A stretch of 64,000 nucleotides of DNA from Rhinopithecus roxellana (GCF_007565055.1 NC_044568.1:21010620-21074619), one strand, 5' to 3'; counted from the first letter of the stretch, positions 22,269 to 32,769 are shown. The notes: generated by a model not told the origin, from the sequence alone. Numbers and translations: made by a program.

Positions 22269-22547
22269 ATGAGATGGAGTCTTACTCTGTTGCCCAAGCT
22301 GGAGTGCAGTGGCATGGTCTTGGCTCACTGCAACCTCCGCCTTCCAGATTCAAGCGATTCTTGTGCCTTAGTCTCCTGAGTAGCTGGGATTACAGGCGCC
22401 ACCACACCCCGCTAATTTTTGTATTTTTAGTAGAGATGGGGTTTCGCCATGTTTTCCAGGCTGGTCTTGAACTCCTGACCTCAATCGATTTGCCCGCCCC
22501 GGCCTCCCAAAGTGCTGGGATTACAGGCATGAGCCAGTGTGCCCTGC
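22269..22547 (-). mobile_element. AluS SINE, antisense
   Basis: Antisense Alu. The flanks aggataggattttt (about 22198) and aggacaggattctaa (about 22549) are an imperfect target duplication. Confidence 0.94.
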
Positions 22548-22642
22548 CAGGACAGGATTCTAAAGGAACACTGTATTACACCTGGCCAATGCACAATAGA
22601 CTTTAAATGAGTCTCAAGCGGGGGAATCACTGCATAGATTTC

Positions 22643-23068
22643 ATTTTTTTTTGGAAATGAAAGGTCTCGTGTATTTATTACTAAACCTAGCCAAACAACG
22701 TGTTCATAACAGATTCAGAGAAAAAAAAAAATTCCCAGTAAAACATGTCTGACTCTCCCGATAGTGGTGACATTTTCAGCTTGATGTGCTAACGTGATTG
22801 TGACCTTCAGACAGCAGAAGTATGTGTGCCATCTCACGTGCAATTCCTGATAGACGCAGCTTGGTTCTTCTCCAGTGTCTCCTTTTGGAGTCGTACCTGA
22901 TTTTGTTACCAGTTTTCATCTGAATCCGTTGAGGAATGGGATGATTTTGTTTTTGTTTCTTGGCCAGGAATTGCTTAATTCTGAAAGTCTCATGAGAAGA
23001 CATGGCAAGAAGTGGAGTCAAGCACACAGCACAATGGCAGAGAAAAGAAGAGCGGTGGGTGGCTACTC
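22643..23068 (-). pseudogene. RPL39: RPL39 processed pseudogene (retrocopy), stop codon lost
   Basis: Retrocopy of the mRNA for eL39, a 51-residue protein of the large ribosomal subunit. The ATG is at 23003-23001. Codons 1-51 (to 22851) are open and match human RPL39 as I recall it at 44 of 51 positions, starting MSSHETFRIKQFLAKKQKQN. I read seven differences: K5E, R11Q, R21H, W26R, R28Q, N38D, G50R. The expected TAA at 22850-22848 is TCA. The frame therefore continues 24 codons into the old 3' UTR, to a stop at 22776. It could also begin 8 codons earlier, at 23027. The 3' UTR includes a polyadenylation signal (aataaa on the minus strand near 22676). An A-run lies at 22644-22652. Perfect direct repeats catagatttc (22633-22642 and 23069-23078) flank the copy. 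No introns are present. These are marks of L1-driven retroposition. No promoter is evident, and expression is unlikely but untested. Confidence 0.95.
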
Positions 23069-23078
23069 CATAGATTTC

Positions 23079-23204
23079 TGAGACTGACTTTCTTTCCTAT
23101 GAAGCTTTACTCTCTACACTCACAGTCAGTGAGTGACAAGTGGTATATCTGGGTCATTCCCGGGCATGAATGAAAAGAGAACAAACAAATCCATTTTCTG
23201 GGTA
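23079..23204. other. Short single-copy spacer
   Basis: Nothing recognised between the retrocopy and the MIR. Confidence 0.4.
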
Positions 23205-23420
23205 AGAACAATAACAGCTCCCATCTGAATGTTGTGTAACAGTTTATAAAACATCTTCAGGTCCAAGGTCTCACTGAATCTTCACTGCAAACCTGTGAAG
23301 CGGGTAAGGATATTTCTGTCACCGAACAGATAAGGAACTGGAGACTCAGAGAAGTCAAGAAACTGGCCCAGGGTCACACAGCTCAGAAGTGGAGAGTGGA
23401 GGCTGGAATTGGGGTTTGTG
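23205..23420 (+). mobile_element. MIR SINE, well preserved
   Basis: Sense MIR: gtttataaaacatcttcagg, cactgaatcttcactgcaaa, agataaggaactggagactc, agagaagtcaagaaactggc and cagggtcacacagctcagaa. Confidence 0.88.
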
Positions 23421-24290
23421 GTGCTTCATCTGTGAGCTTTCAGTTTCAGCCGTCATGGGTTGTAGCTTCTCTGCTCCACGTTTGATCTTTGCTCCATGTG
23501 GGCTTCTCTGGCTGTTGCCACGAGTCTGAAGAACATGCCCACGGTCACACAGGACAACCACCATCTTCAACAGAAAGTGCCGTCTCTCTGCTTCATGCCC
23601 GTGGTTGATTTTGCCTGGAACAAGGACATTTCCTATTCTAGGGGTGCTAAGCCATGGCAACCTTGAAAGGTTATAATATCACAGTATGAACGATTTCCAA
23701 ACGTCCCTTGTAAACGCCCACCACGGCCCTAACACCTGGAGAAGTGAAGAAGCTTCCAGAGGAGGAAAGACGCCCTTTGAGTCATTTCGTCAGGCGCATG
23801 TCACTCCACTTGAATTATTTTTCATGAAGGTGAATGCTTTTCAATCGTCCAGGGCAGGGGTCCGTCACTTTCAAGCACACTTGATGTGTTGCTGTTTTAA
23901 AAATTAAATACGCAGAGTTGGCAGGATGGACATGGCCTTTCAGTTTTTTAATTTAAGGTTTAAAAAGTGCTTTCACGCTGTAATCCCTGGGGGGACAGGA
24001 AAGGCTGTTTGCTCCGGCCCATGGCCTCCAGGAAATCTGGCCAGACCACCTACGGGAAATTAGCCTCCAGCACTCGGCTTAGCTGGGAGGTGACAGCAGC
24101 CCCCTCTCTCCACTGTGGCCCCGAAGTCCGAGCTACATAATCTAATCTTTCAAGATATTTTTCTCTGGAGAGGCAGGGAGCTGAGTAACTAAACAGACAC
24201 ACCACTGCTAATCCCTTTTTCCTGAGGCTGAAGGGTTTAACTCTTTGCCTTCTGTGTTAAGGCAGTGAGCTCAAAATGGGCTATCGGGAT
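23421..24290. other. Single-copy stretch
   Basis: No named repeat or exon. 23950-24290 is balanced in composition and repeat-free, so it is a reasonable place to look for conserved noncoding sequence. Confidence 0.4.
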
Positions 24291-24301
24291 TGACATCAGA
24301 A

Positions 24302-24598
24302 TTTTTTTTTTTTTCTTTTGAGACAGAGTCTCGCTTTGTCACCCAGGCTGGAGGGCAGTGGTGCGATCTCAGCTCACTGCAAGCTCTGCCTCCCGGGTTC
24401 ACGCCATTCTCCTGCCTCAGTCTCCTGAGTAGCTGGGACTACAGGCGCCCGCCACCATGCCCAGTAAGTTTTTGTATTTTTAGTGGAGACGGGGTTTCAC
24501 CGTGTTAGCCAGGATGGTCTCGATCTCGTGACCTTGTGATTCCCCCGCCTCAGCCTCCCAGAGTGCTGGGATTACAGGCGTGAGCCCCCGCGCCCGGC
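24302..24598 (-). mobile_element. AluY SINE, antisense
   Basis: AluY-type arms with a perfect 16-bp target duplication tgacatcagaattttt at 24291-24306 and 24599-24614. Confidence 0.95.
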
Positions 24599-24654
24599 TG
24601 ACATCAGAATTTTTTAAACAGTACTTGGTTTTGTGTTCTTTGTGCAAATGGAAT

Positions 24655-24880
24655 AATCAGAGCTGACACTCCTCAATTTCCCTAGACCTACTGTGTGTCT
24701 GGCACTGCTCTAAGTGGTTCAAATAGAGCAACTAGGTTACTCCTACCTCAAGAAATGGGTACTATAATCATGCACAGAGATGTTAAGTGCCTTGCCCAAG
24801 GTCACACAGTGGTGGGGAGCGGGTTCAAAGCCAGGCCACTGCATGGGAGTCTGTGCTCTTCATCCCTGTGCTCCTTGTTA
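24655..24880 (+). mobile_element. MIR SINE, well preserved
   Basis: Sense MIR: ctactgtgtgtctggcactg, ctctaagtggttcaaataga, atgttaagtgccttgcccaa, ggtcacacagtggtggggag and ggttcaaagccaggccactg. Confidence 0.9.
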
Positions 24881-24924
24881 AACAGGAAGAGCTCAAAATG
24901 ACTCTGAACTGTCCACTCATCAGT

Positions 24925-25220
24925 TTTCTTTTACTTATTCATTCGTTCACTCGCCCAGTTTGTATTCAGCACCTTCAGTAAGCAAATGCCAAGATGGTTT
25001 AGATCGAGGCACTCACGGTCTTCCCAGGAGCTGACAGCCAGCTGTAGAAATGAACAAATCCATAACTAATTATGCTGCAGAAGGCAGAGGGCACCCACAA
25101 CTGTGCTGGAGCCAGTGGAGCAAAGCGAAGATTTAGCCCAGAAGAAGCAGGAGAGTCAGGGAAGCCTTTTCTGCAGGATCAGGAGGAGGGAGAGCAGGCA
25201 CCTGCCAGGATGAGGTGATG
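24925..25220 (-). mobile_element. L2 LINE 3' end, antisense
   Basis: Antisense L2: attcattcgttcactcgccc, cagcaccttcagtaagcaaa, cggtcttcccaggagctgac and gagagtcagggaagcctttt. Confidence 0.7.
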
Positions 25221-26474
25221 GGGTACATTCAGGGCAGTGCACTCTGGGAAACTCCCTGGGCCCAGCTGGTATTGCCCCCTCCCTTGGAAGCTGGTAATCA
25301 GCATGGGACTTACAAGAGGGAGTAGAGCCAAGGCAGAGAGGAACCTACATTTTATTAGCTTGGCATGGGCAGGGTCTTAATCAGAGTCTCTTGAAAAAGC
25401 AGGTCAAATGAAGGATTTCACCTGACCTTATAGGTCAGTGTCTTTTGAGACAGCATTTCCAGGTGGTGTGTGGTGCAGGGGATTCCCTCCTGACATCATA
25501 GGATGTAGGACTCTATTTCTGCTTGTCAAAGTCTGCATAGACTGCCCCTGACAAAGGCTTCTTTAGATAGCAGCTTTTGCTGTGAGGCTCAGCTGGCTTT
25601 ATTCCCCTCCTCCCAGGAGACTCTGGGGCTCCACTAAAGCCCCTCCCACTCCAGGACACAGGCTGGGGGCAGGTTCTTGACCCTCATCCATCACAATGCA
25701 TCTACTTGCTGGTGTAGGATGTGAGTGGGTTCCAGCTGGTTCCATCCCAGTGGCAGCAGACAAACCATCCTTGCATTCTCTCTCCATGGTCTCAGCCTGG
25801 GGTGGCACATGGAGGGACCCCAGTGGAATGCCCCTCTCTTCAAGCCCAGGCTGAGATATTTTCCTTCCGCTTGGCAGAGCTAATGCTGAAAGCTGCTCTC
25901 AGCCTGCTGGGTTTAGAGGCCAATAGGCTCTGCAACAGGGGAACACAAAGATATTTGGAATTGGAAGTTGCTGTCTGTTGTTTTGAAAGGTGCAAAATGT
26001 TTAAGTAATGACTTCCAAACGTGGAGACCATTTTCCTCCTCCCACCTGAGCTGGGCGCGCTTCCTCCAGATTCGCCCTCCTTTTTGGTTTCTCCCTGCTC
26101 GATTTCCTTCCCCATCTTTATAGCCCCTTTCTTCCACCTGGTTTCTCCTTTGCTCCTCTCCCTCCCACTTGGAGGTTGGAGTGATTTCTAAGGGTGCCTC
26201 ATTAACGACTTGGATTTCTGTTGACTGCTTCTTTCTTCTCTTGTTTGTTTTCACTGTTTCTCTTAAATAACCATGTGGAGGGGTCCCTGTTTGTTTTTCT
26301 TGCCTAGTGTCTCCCTGCCAGTCAGTTCTTCAGCAAACAAAGGCTTTGTGAGTCCCCAGGGCTTGCCAAGATGAGAGGGAAGGGAAGAGCTTTTCCCAGA
26401 GGAGAGAGCTTTTTCCCAGTGTGTCCATCAGACACACCTGGGGGAAGGGCCCATTTGGAAGCATTCTTCTCCAG
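25221..26474. other. Long single-copy stretch
   Basis: About 1.25 kb without a named repeat. Frames at 25721-26008 and 25913-26254 are open but show no domain or splice-bounded exon. Confidence 0.45.
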
Positions 26475-26597
26475 GTGGTGGAGCCTGCGGAACCGCTGTC
26501 AGGTACAGATCAGGAAGCGGGGCGTGCGGGGGCAGTTGCCCAGGGTCACATAGTACATGATGCAAGTGGTTCGAATCCGTGGTCTGTCTACCCCAGC
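26475..26597 (+). mobile_element. MIR SINE 3' part
   Basis: Sense MIR 3' half: cagttgcccagggtcacata, gtggttcgaatccgtggtct and gtctaccccagcaccg. Confidence 0.75.
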
Positions 26598-26599
26598 AC

Positions 26600-27185
26600 C
26601 GTCCTATAGAGACATAATATGATCCACACGTGTGATTTTACATTTTTCAGCAGTCACATTCTAAAGAGTGAAAGTGAAATTACATTTGTTTATTTATTTA
26701 GAGATGGAGCCTCACTCTGTTGCTCAGGCTGGAAGGCAGTGGCACGATCTTGGCCCACTGCAACCTCCGCCTCCTGGGTTCAAGTGATTCTCCTGCCTCA
26801 GCCTCCTCAGTAGCTGGGATTACAGGCACATGCCACCATGCCTGGCTAATTTTTGTATTTTTAGTAGAGATGGGGTTTCTCCATGTTGCTCAGGCTGGTC
26901 TCAAATTCCTGGCCTCAAGTGATCTGCCCGCCTCGGCCTCCCAAAGTGCTGGGATTACAGGTGTGAACCACTGCGCCTGGCTGAAATTAATTTTAATAAT
27001 ATATTTTATTTAACTCATCATATCCAAAATATTACCCTGTCCACAGGTAAGCAACAGTAGAATATTAATGAGATATTTACATTCTTTTTTTCATATGAAG
27101 CCTTTGAAACCCAGTGTGTGACTTACTCTGAGGTCTGTCTCAGTTCCAGCCGTGTTTCGGGTGCTCTGAAGCCACAGCACCAACC
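26600..27185. mobile_element. Old hAT-type DNA transposon split by an AluS
   Basis: Outside the Alu the sequence follows a familiar non-autonomous hAT consensus in order: tcctatagagacataatatg, cagcagtcacattctaaaga, gaaattaattttaataatat, attaatgagatatttacatt and ggtgctctgaagccacag. Family name not assigned. Confidence 0.65.
26688..26981 (-). mobile_element. AluS SINE inserted in hAT element
   Basis: Antisense Alu with an ATTTA T-side tail. Flanks gtgaaattacatt and ctgaaattaattt mark the insertion inside the hAT sequence. Confidence 0.94.
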
Positions 27186-27233
27186 ATTTTCCACACCACA
27201 GTGTTTACGACTCCTTCTGTGTCCCTCATCCTT

Positions 27234-27359
27234 AGTTCCTGGGGAGGCCTATGTCTGTGTGGCTTGGTGGGGCTGGGGCTGACTCCAGGCATGGACAGTT
27301 CCTGGGGAGGCCTGTGTCTGTGTGGCTTAGTGGGGCTGGGGCTGACTCCAGGGCTGGAC
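27234..27359. repeat. 63-bp tandem duplication
   Basis: Two head-to-tail copies, 27234-27296 and 27297-27359, each starting agttcctggggaggcct. They differ at only a few bases, so the duplication is fairly recent. 63 is divisible by 3 and one plus frame stays open, but no gene context supports coding. Confidence 0.95.
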
Positions 27360-27469
27360 GGCACCATCTGAATCCTGCACTGCCTCTGGGTGGTTTGGGG
27401 CTCTTTGAATCTCAGCCATGGGCTTCCCCTACTTTTCCTCTCGCAACCTTCACAGTTCTGCAGTGGGCC

Positions 27470-27610
27470 TCTCTCTTTTACAAACACGGTAACTGAGGCT
27501 CAGAGGGGAAGAACTGCTGACTCACCCAAGGTCACACAGTACGTGGCAAGGTGGGGACAGAAAAAAAAGCCCTTCCATCCCAGTTCACCTGACGCCAAGT
27601 CCTGCCCTCC
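27470..27610 (+). mobile_element. MIR SINE 3' part
   Basis: Sense MIR: cggtaactgaggctcagagg, tcacccaaggtcacacagta and cgtggcaaggtggggacag. Confidence 0.78.
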
Positions 27611-27899
27611 TGATGATGTGGTTTGCAGTGTCAGACGCTGGGAGCTTTATGGGTTCCAGGATGCCCGATGCCCTTTGCATCTGCTTCTGAGACATTCTGG
27701 GCTTCCCTGGCTCAGGGCAAGCAGCAGGACTCAGCCTTCCACAGAGGACCCCCTTTTGCCAAGCCCCAGAGCTGGTCATCCAGCTTTCCTTGTGCCCAGT
27801 GCTCAGGGAATGCCCCGGCAGGCTGGTTGGGATAGTGCGTGAGAATGCACCAGAGCGTCAGATTCCTCCCCACAGGAACAGTTACTAAAGAATGGGTCA

Positions 27900-28209
27900 C
27901 CAGCCAGGCACGGTGGCTCACACACCTGTAATCCCAGTACATTGGGAGGCTGAGGCAGGAGGATCCCTTGAGCCCAGGAGTTTGAGACCAGCTTGAGCAA
28001 CACAGCAACACCCATCTCTAGAAAAAAATACAAAAATAAGCTGGGGATGGTGATGCACACCTGTAGTTCCACCTATTTGGGAGGCTGAAGTGGGAGGATC
28101 ACATGAGTCTGGGAGGTCTAGGCTGCAGTGGGCTGTGATCATGCCATTGCACTCCAGTCTGGACAAGACAGCAAGACCCTGTCTCAAAAAAAAAAAAAAG
28201 AAAGAAAGA
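27900..28209 (+). mobile_element. AluJ SINE
   Basis: Sense AluJ (gaggatcccttgagcccagg) with an A/GAAA tail. Target duplication aaagaatgggtca at 27887-27899 and 28210-28222. Confidence 0.95.
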
Positions 28210-28222
28210 AAAGAATGGGTCA

Positions 28223-29124
28223 GCATCCAATGATAGAATCTAACATTTATGGAACAATTACTAAGCATAATGAACTGGGCAGGAGATTATAGACCCCCTC
28301 ACACGGCATCCCTTTGATGTGTTCCGCCGGCAGTCTGGGAGCTGGCGCAGGATACCTCTCTAGAGTGTGTACATCATGTCATGTCTGTGTGAAATCAGCC
28401 GGGCTGGTGGCATTCATACCACAGCAATTGGCAAATGCTGCAAATCAGGGTTCCCTGACTTAAGAGCCGCTTGTTGGACACTGGCCTGCACACCACTGCG
28501 TCTTCCCAGAGTAGGATCAGCTGAGCCTCTTGATTTTGTGGAAAGAAAGCAGAAGCAGCGTGACAAGTTCAAGTTCAACGTAAAGCCTGCCTATGACCAT
28601 TTCAAGGTATTGTTTTAATCAAGAAGGTAAAATTAATTTCAGACCCTTTCCTTGTCAAAGACAAAGAAAAAAAAAAAAAAAGGAAAAGTGGTCATGTACG
28701 TTCTTAGTCTTTCACTTTTATTTGCCTAGAGTGACCCTGGTTTTTTTTATTTCTCGAGAACTTTATTATATATTTTAATAGCAAAAAATATTACTTTGGA
28801 ACAATGGGGAAATATTGAAAGCATATTGTAAAAATAGTAAGTTGTCTTTAGAGGCAGATTTGCACACATGTGGATTAGTAGTTTTATAAAATGTATAATG
28901 TAACTATATTTTTTTGATGCTAATTAAATATACCAGTCACTGAAAAACTTTTTTTTTTTTTTAAATAAAGAGATTAGTCCTTTATGTGAACTCACTTTAT
29001 CTAGCTTTCTAAATTTGGAAAGCAAGAAAATGGGAAGATATAAGAGAAAACAAGGTGAAAACATTACTTTTTATATTGATGTAATGCTGCTGAGCTTCAG
29101 CATCATCTTTGGAATCAGAGAATT
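28223..29124. other. Single-copy stretch, AT-rich at its end
   Basis: A faint sense MIR fragment may lie at 28232-28290 (taacatttatggaacaatta). The rest, including poly-A/T runs at 28667-28681 and 28950-28963, is unrecognised. Confidence 0.4.
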
Positions 29125-29545
29125 CTGCTTGCACATTTATTCAACAAATATCTGCGTCAGACTTTGTGCTAGGAACTGGGGAAACCCCAGAGAATAAGAC
29201 CAGTGTGGTCCCAGCTTACACAGGCCTGAGCCCAGGAGGGGAGATGGACAAATGCTGTAGAACCACAGTGTGGTTAGGATTATAAGGGGAAGGTGCAGGT
29301 GCGCAGGAGTTTGTGAAAGGGAGCCCTAAGCTAGTAGAGGGTGGGATTGGTGTCTGCGCCCTGGGAAGTTGTCCCTGGAAAGTCATGCTTATGCTGAAAC
29401 CTGAGGATGGAAGGAGATGGCTGGTGAAGAGCAGAGGAAAGGATGTTGTATGTTGGGGGAACAGTGTGGGCCAGTAGGAGGGACAGCATGTGCGAAGACT
29501 CTGAGGCTGGAAGGCACTTGGTGAGTTTGACGCAAGTCTGCCCCA
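29125..29545 (-). mobile_element. L2 LINE 3' region, antisense
   Basis: Long antisense L2: acatttattcaacaaatatc, gtgctaggaactggggaaac, agggagccctaagct-type block, gagggacagcatgtgcgaag and actctgaggctggaaggcac. Confidence 0.75.
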
Positions 29546-29983
29546 GGTGTAAAGTGATGGAAAAAGCCCCTCGTGGGAGGCCTAAGCTGTGGAAGGAGCC
29601 ATATCTTTCAGTGCCCTGTCTGTACCCAACTGCCCAGTGGGCAGGCTTCGTGCCATGGTTGCCTGTGTTGTTAGATGCCAAGTTTCCATCCCAGAAGGCA
29701 GACCTGGAACTGGGTGTGTGGAGAATCCTGGGAGCAGCATGGAGAAAGGGTGTCTTCCTGTGACAGCCTCTCCTTTCCTGTGAGCACCGTGAACCCCTGG
29801 CAGGGCTCTTCCTCCACTGGGCAATGCCTGGTTCTGGTTGTCTGCTGTGCTGTGCAGCTCCTGGCACACAGATTTAGCTTGGTGGCTGTGGCATATTCTG
29901 TTACTACTTTACCCAGTATCCATCCCTCCCTTTCCTTTCTGCCAAAACTGTCCGTTAGGTCACCCAGCCCCACTGCTGGCCTA
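29546..29983. other. Single-copy stretch
   Basis: No named repeat. Frames on both strands (minus 29331-29867, plus 29675-30103) are open but unrelated to any family I know. Confidence 0.45.
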
Positions 29984-30666
29984 TGGTATGGTTTGGTCCT
30001 CACCCAAATCCCATGTCAAATTGTAATCCTCAGTGTTGGAGGAGGGGCCTGGTGGAAGGTGACTGGATCAAGGGGGCGGACTTCCCTCTTGCTGTTCTCA
30101 TGATAGTGAGTTCTCATGAGATCTTGTTGTTTGAAAGTGTGTAGCACCTCCCTCTTGCCTCTCTCCCTCCTGCTGCTATGTGAAGATGTGCCTGCTTCCC
30201 TTTCACCTTCTGCCATGACTCTAAGTTTCCTGAGGCCTCCCCAGTTATGCTCCCTGTACAGCCTGTGGAACTGTGAGTCAATTCAACCTCTTTTCTTCAT
30301 AAATTACCCAGTCTCAGGTAGTTCCTTTTTTTTTTTTTTTTTTTGAGATGGAGTCTCGCTCTGTCGCCCAGGCTGGAGTGCAGTGGCCGGATCTCGGCTC
30401 ACTGCAAGCTCCGCCTCCCGGGTTCACGCCATTCTCCTGCCTCAGCCTCCCGAGTAGCTGGGACTACAGGGGCCCGCCACCTCGCCCGGCTAGTTTTTTG
30501 TATTTTTTTAGTAGAGACGGGGTTTCACCATGTTAGCCAGGATGGTCTCGATCTCCTGACCTCGTGATCCGCCCACCTCGGCCTCCCAAAGTGCTGGGAT
30601 TACAGGCTTGAGCCACCGCGCCCGGCCAGGTAGTTCCTTATAGTAATGTGAGAACGAGCTAATACA
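29984..30666 (+). mobile_element. MST-type MaLR LTR split by a monkey-lineage Alu
   Basis: Solo LTR of an old ERVL-MaLR. It starts tggtatggtttggtcctcac and continues with gttggaggaggggcctggtg, ctgccatgactctaagtttc and aaattacccagtctcaggta. It ends gagctaataca after the Alu. No internal retroviral region is attached. Confidence 0.88.
30326..30627 (-). mobile_element. AluY, Old World monkey type
   Basis: Nearly intact young Alu with CCGGATCTCGGC, CACCTCGCCCGGCTAG and GGCTTGAGCC. Perfect target duplication aggtagttcctt at 30316-30327 and 30628-30639 in the LTR. Confidence 0.95.
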
Positions 30667-30780
30667 GACCATGACTTGTCTGACCCTGCAGCCCCCATTC
30701 ATAAATGAAGTATTACTGGAATGCAGCCACCCTTATTCATTGAGGGGCTGTGTCTGCTTTTACAGCAACAGGGTTGAGTA

Positions 30781-31372
30781 GTTTTTGTTTGTTTGTTTGC
30801 TTAATTTGGGAAGGAGAGCTTTATTTCTCATAAAGGGTTGCAGCCTGCAGGGTGGCCATTCTGACAGGCTGGGAAGCAGAAACAGACACTTCAAGGGAGG
30901 GGAAAAGGGAACAGGAATTTATGTAGAGCAGGGAGGCCAAATATACATATTCAATATGCTATAGGAGGAGTCATGAACATTTATGAAAGGAGAAACACAC
31001 ATATGCACAACTGAGCTTCATGCTCCTTCATGGGCCCCATGTAGAAAACATGGCGGCCTTGGCATAATCTGATGGTGGAGTTTTCAGCACTCTGACGTCA
31101 AAAGGTGAAGCAGAGGACAGGAAAACCGTCACTGCACATCCTCCACACACTGGCCAGAACCACTCTGTGGTTGGTGGTCTCTTATCAAGCAAAAAGGAGG
31201 GGCAGCCTCAAGTGGTAGGTGGATGGCTTTTGTAAGGACTGCTTTCTGTTTAGCCCTTAGGGGAGAAAGCGTGATCATGGCTAGTGAGGGAGGGGTATAA
31301 GGAGTGTGTCTGACCCCCAGGCCATCATGGCTGAGAACTCGGTTTTCAAGTTCACTCTGGGGTCCAAGGTTG
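30781..31372 (-). mobile_element. LTR-like insert with a possible poly-A end and long target duplication
   Basis: Read on the minus strand it contains catgaaggagcatgaagctc, cctcctatagcatattgaat and a polyadenylation signal (gagaaataaagctctcct). It ends in (CAAA)n and a short A-run. This resembles an ERV1-class LTR, family not assigned. It is flanked by ggttgagtagtttt (about 30772-30785 and 31368-31381). A 14-bp duplication is too long for retroviral integration, so it may be a retroposed LTR transcript. Confidence 0.5.
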
Positions 31373-31417
31373 AGTAGTTTTGATGGAAACTTTTACTTCC
31401 TCTTCCCAAGTATTATT

Positions 31418-31418
31418 G

Positions 31419-31457
<39 letters not shown>

Positions 31458-31606
31458 TTGAGATGAGGTCTCGCTCTGTCGCCCAGGCTGGAGTGCAGTG
31501 GCATGATCACGGCTCATGGCAGCCTGGAATTTCTGGGCTCAAGTGATCCTCATGCCTTGGTCTCTCAAAGTGCTGGGACCACAGGGCTTAGCTACCACGA
31601 CCAACC
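31418..31606 (-). mobile_element. FLAM-type Alu monomer with (TTTA)n tail
   Basis: Single-arm antisense Alu (gagatgaggtctcgctctgt to cttagctaccacgaccaacc), preceded by about ten TTTA units at 31418-31459. Confidence 0.85.
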
Positions 31607-31794
31607 TCCAATTATTTTGGAGGCCCACAAATTTCTACCATCTGGTCCTTTATGAAAACGTTTGCTGCCCCTGGTCTAAGTCAACCATGATGATCCTGTT
31701 CTCGGATTTTCTGGTGTCCCTGGTGGCTGGTGCGCAGACCTGGAGTGTGAAACATTGAATGAATTCCGTAGCTTCCCTGAATCCCCATCTGGAT

Positions 31795-32300
31795 CTGCGC
31801 ACACTCTACGTATGTTATTTCAGATAATAGTCACAACAGCCTGTGAGGCAGGCACTATTGTTATCTGGGAGCTGAGGAAATGCAGGAACAGAGAGGCCTA
31901 GTAACCCATCTGAGATCACATAGCTTGTGAATGGTAGCTGGGAATTTTTTTTTTTTTTTTTTTTTGAGACAAGGACTTGCTCTGTTGCTCATGCTGGAGT
32001 GCAGTGTGCAGTGGTGCAATCTCAGCTGACTGCAACCTCTGCCTCCTGGGTTCAAGCAGTTCTCCTGCCTCAGCCTCTCAAGTTGCTGGGACTGTAGGTG
32101 CGTGCCACCACGCCTGGCTAATTTTTCTATTTGAGAGGGGGTTTTCCCCATGTTGGCCAGGCTGGTCTCGAACTCCTGACCTCAAGTGATCCACCTGCCT
32201 CGACCTCCCAAAGTGCTGGGATTACAGGCAGGAACTCCTGTGCCCGGCTGGTAGCTGTGATTCGAATCCTGCCTGGCTCCTGAGTCTGGGTCTTAACCTC
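31795..32300 (+). mobile_element. MIR SINE split by an AluS
   Basis: Sense MIR: acaacagcctgtgaggcagg, cactattgttatctgggagc and catagcttgtgaatggtagc. It resumes at 32250 with gattcgaatcctgcctggct. Confidence 0.85.
31947..32249 (-). mobile_element. AluS SINE inserted in MIR
   Basis: Antisense Alu with a T-run of about 20. Flanks tggtagctgggaattt and tggtagctgtgattc form the target duplication within the MIR. Confidence 0.94.
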
Positions 32301-32439
32301 AGACCCTGGAGTTGATGGCAGGTGGGAGCGGGCAGGAAGGTGGCAGTGCCGATTCCTACTGATTCCCAATAGGAATTAGGGTTCATGTTTAGAGAATGAG
32401 TTTGCCCAGGTTCCTGACCCTTCATGAAAGATCCATGTA

Positions 32440-32645
32440 GCATGGAGCAGGGGTTAAGCTCGGGGGCTTTGGGTCTGACCGCCTGAGTTGAAATCCTAGT
32501 TCTACTGCTTCCTGAGCCTTGGTCTCCTATCTGTTGAATAGGGAAATAACATCAGGAACTCACGGCTCTGAAAGGGGTAGGTGGCTGATGATAGGCTAAA
32601 CACTTGGTGTGTAGTAAGTGGCCAATAAAACCAGCCATGATCGTT
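32440..32645 (-). mobile_element. MIR SINE, antisense
   Basis: gcaggggttaagctcggggg, gagttgaaatcctagttcta, ccttggtctcctatctgttg and gtgtagtaagtggccaataa in the expected antisense order. Confidence 0.85.
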
Positions 32646-32713
32646 GACTGAAAACCAGTCTTTGGCAAAGAGAAAAACACAAGCTTAAACTCAACCATTT
32701 GGTGAGTCATTTA

Positions 32714-32769
32714 TTAGGTCAGTACAAAAGTAAAAAGTAATCACGGTTTACTTTTGCACCAACCTGATA
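32714..32769. mobile_element. MADE1 mariner MITE, shortened
   Basis: Palindromic mariner-derived MITE: ttaggtcagtacaaaagtaa at one end and tacttttgcaccaacctgat at the other, at a TA target. The usual element is about 80 bp, so the centre is partly deleted. MADE1 is the known source of primate mir-548 hairpins. Confidence 0.85.

Larger units (their letters stand above)
30700..31677. mobile_element. Old hAT-type DNA transposon with two later inserts
   Basis: Outer pieces read attactggaatgcagccacc, cattgaggggctgtgtctgc, ggttgagtagttttgatgga and tgctgcccctggtctaag. This matches an antisense Charlie-like element that normally ends in a cagg..-type inverted repeat. Inserts occupy 30781-31372 and 31418-31606. 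Confidence 0.65.

Noticed and set aside
29331..29867. 178-codon minus frame
   Set aside because: Part of it overlaps an antisense L2 and the rest matches nothing I know. Opposite-strand frames of similar length cover the same DNA.
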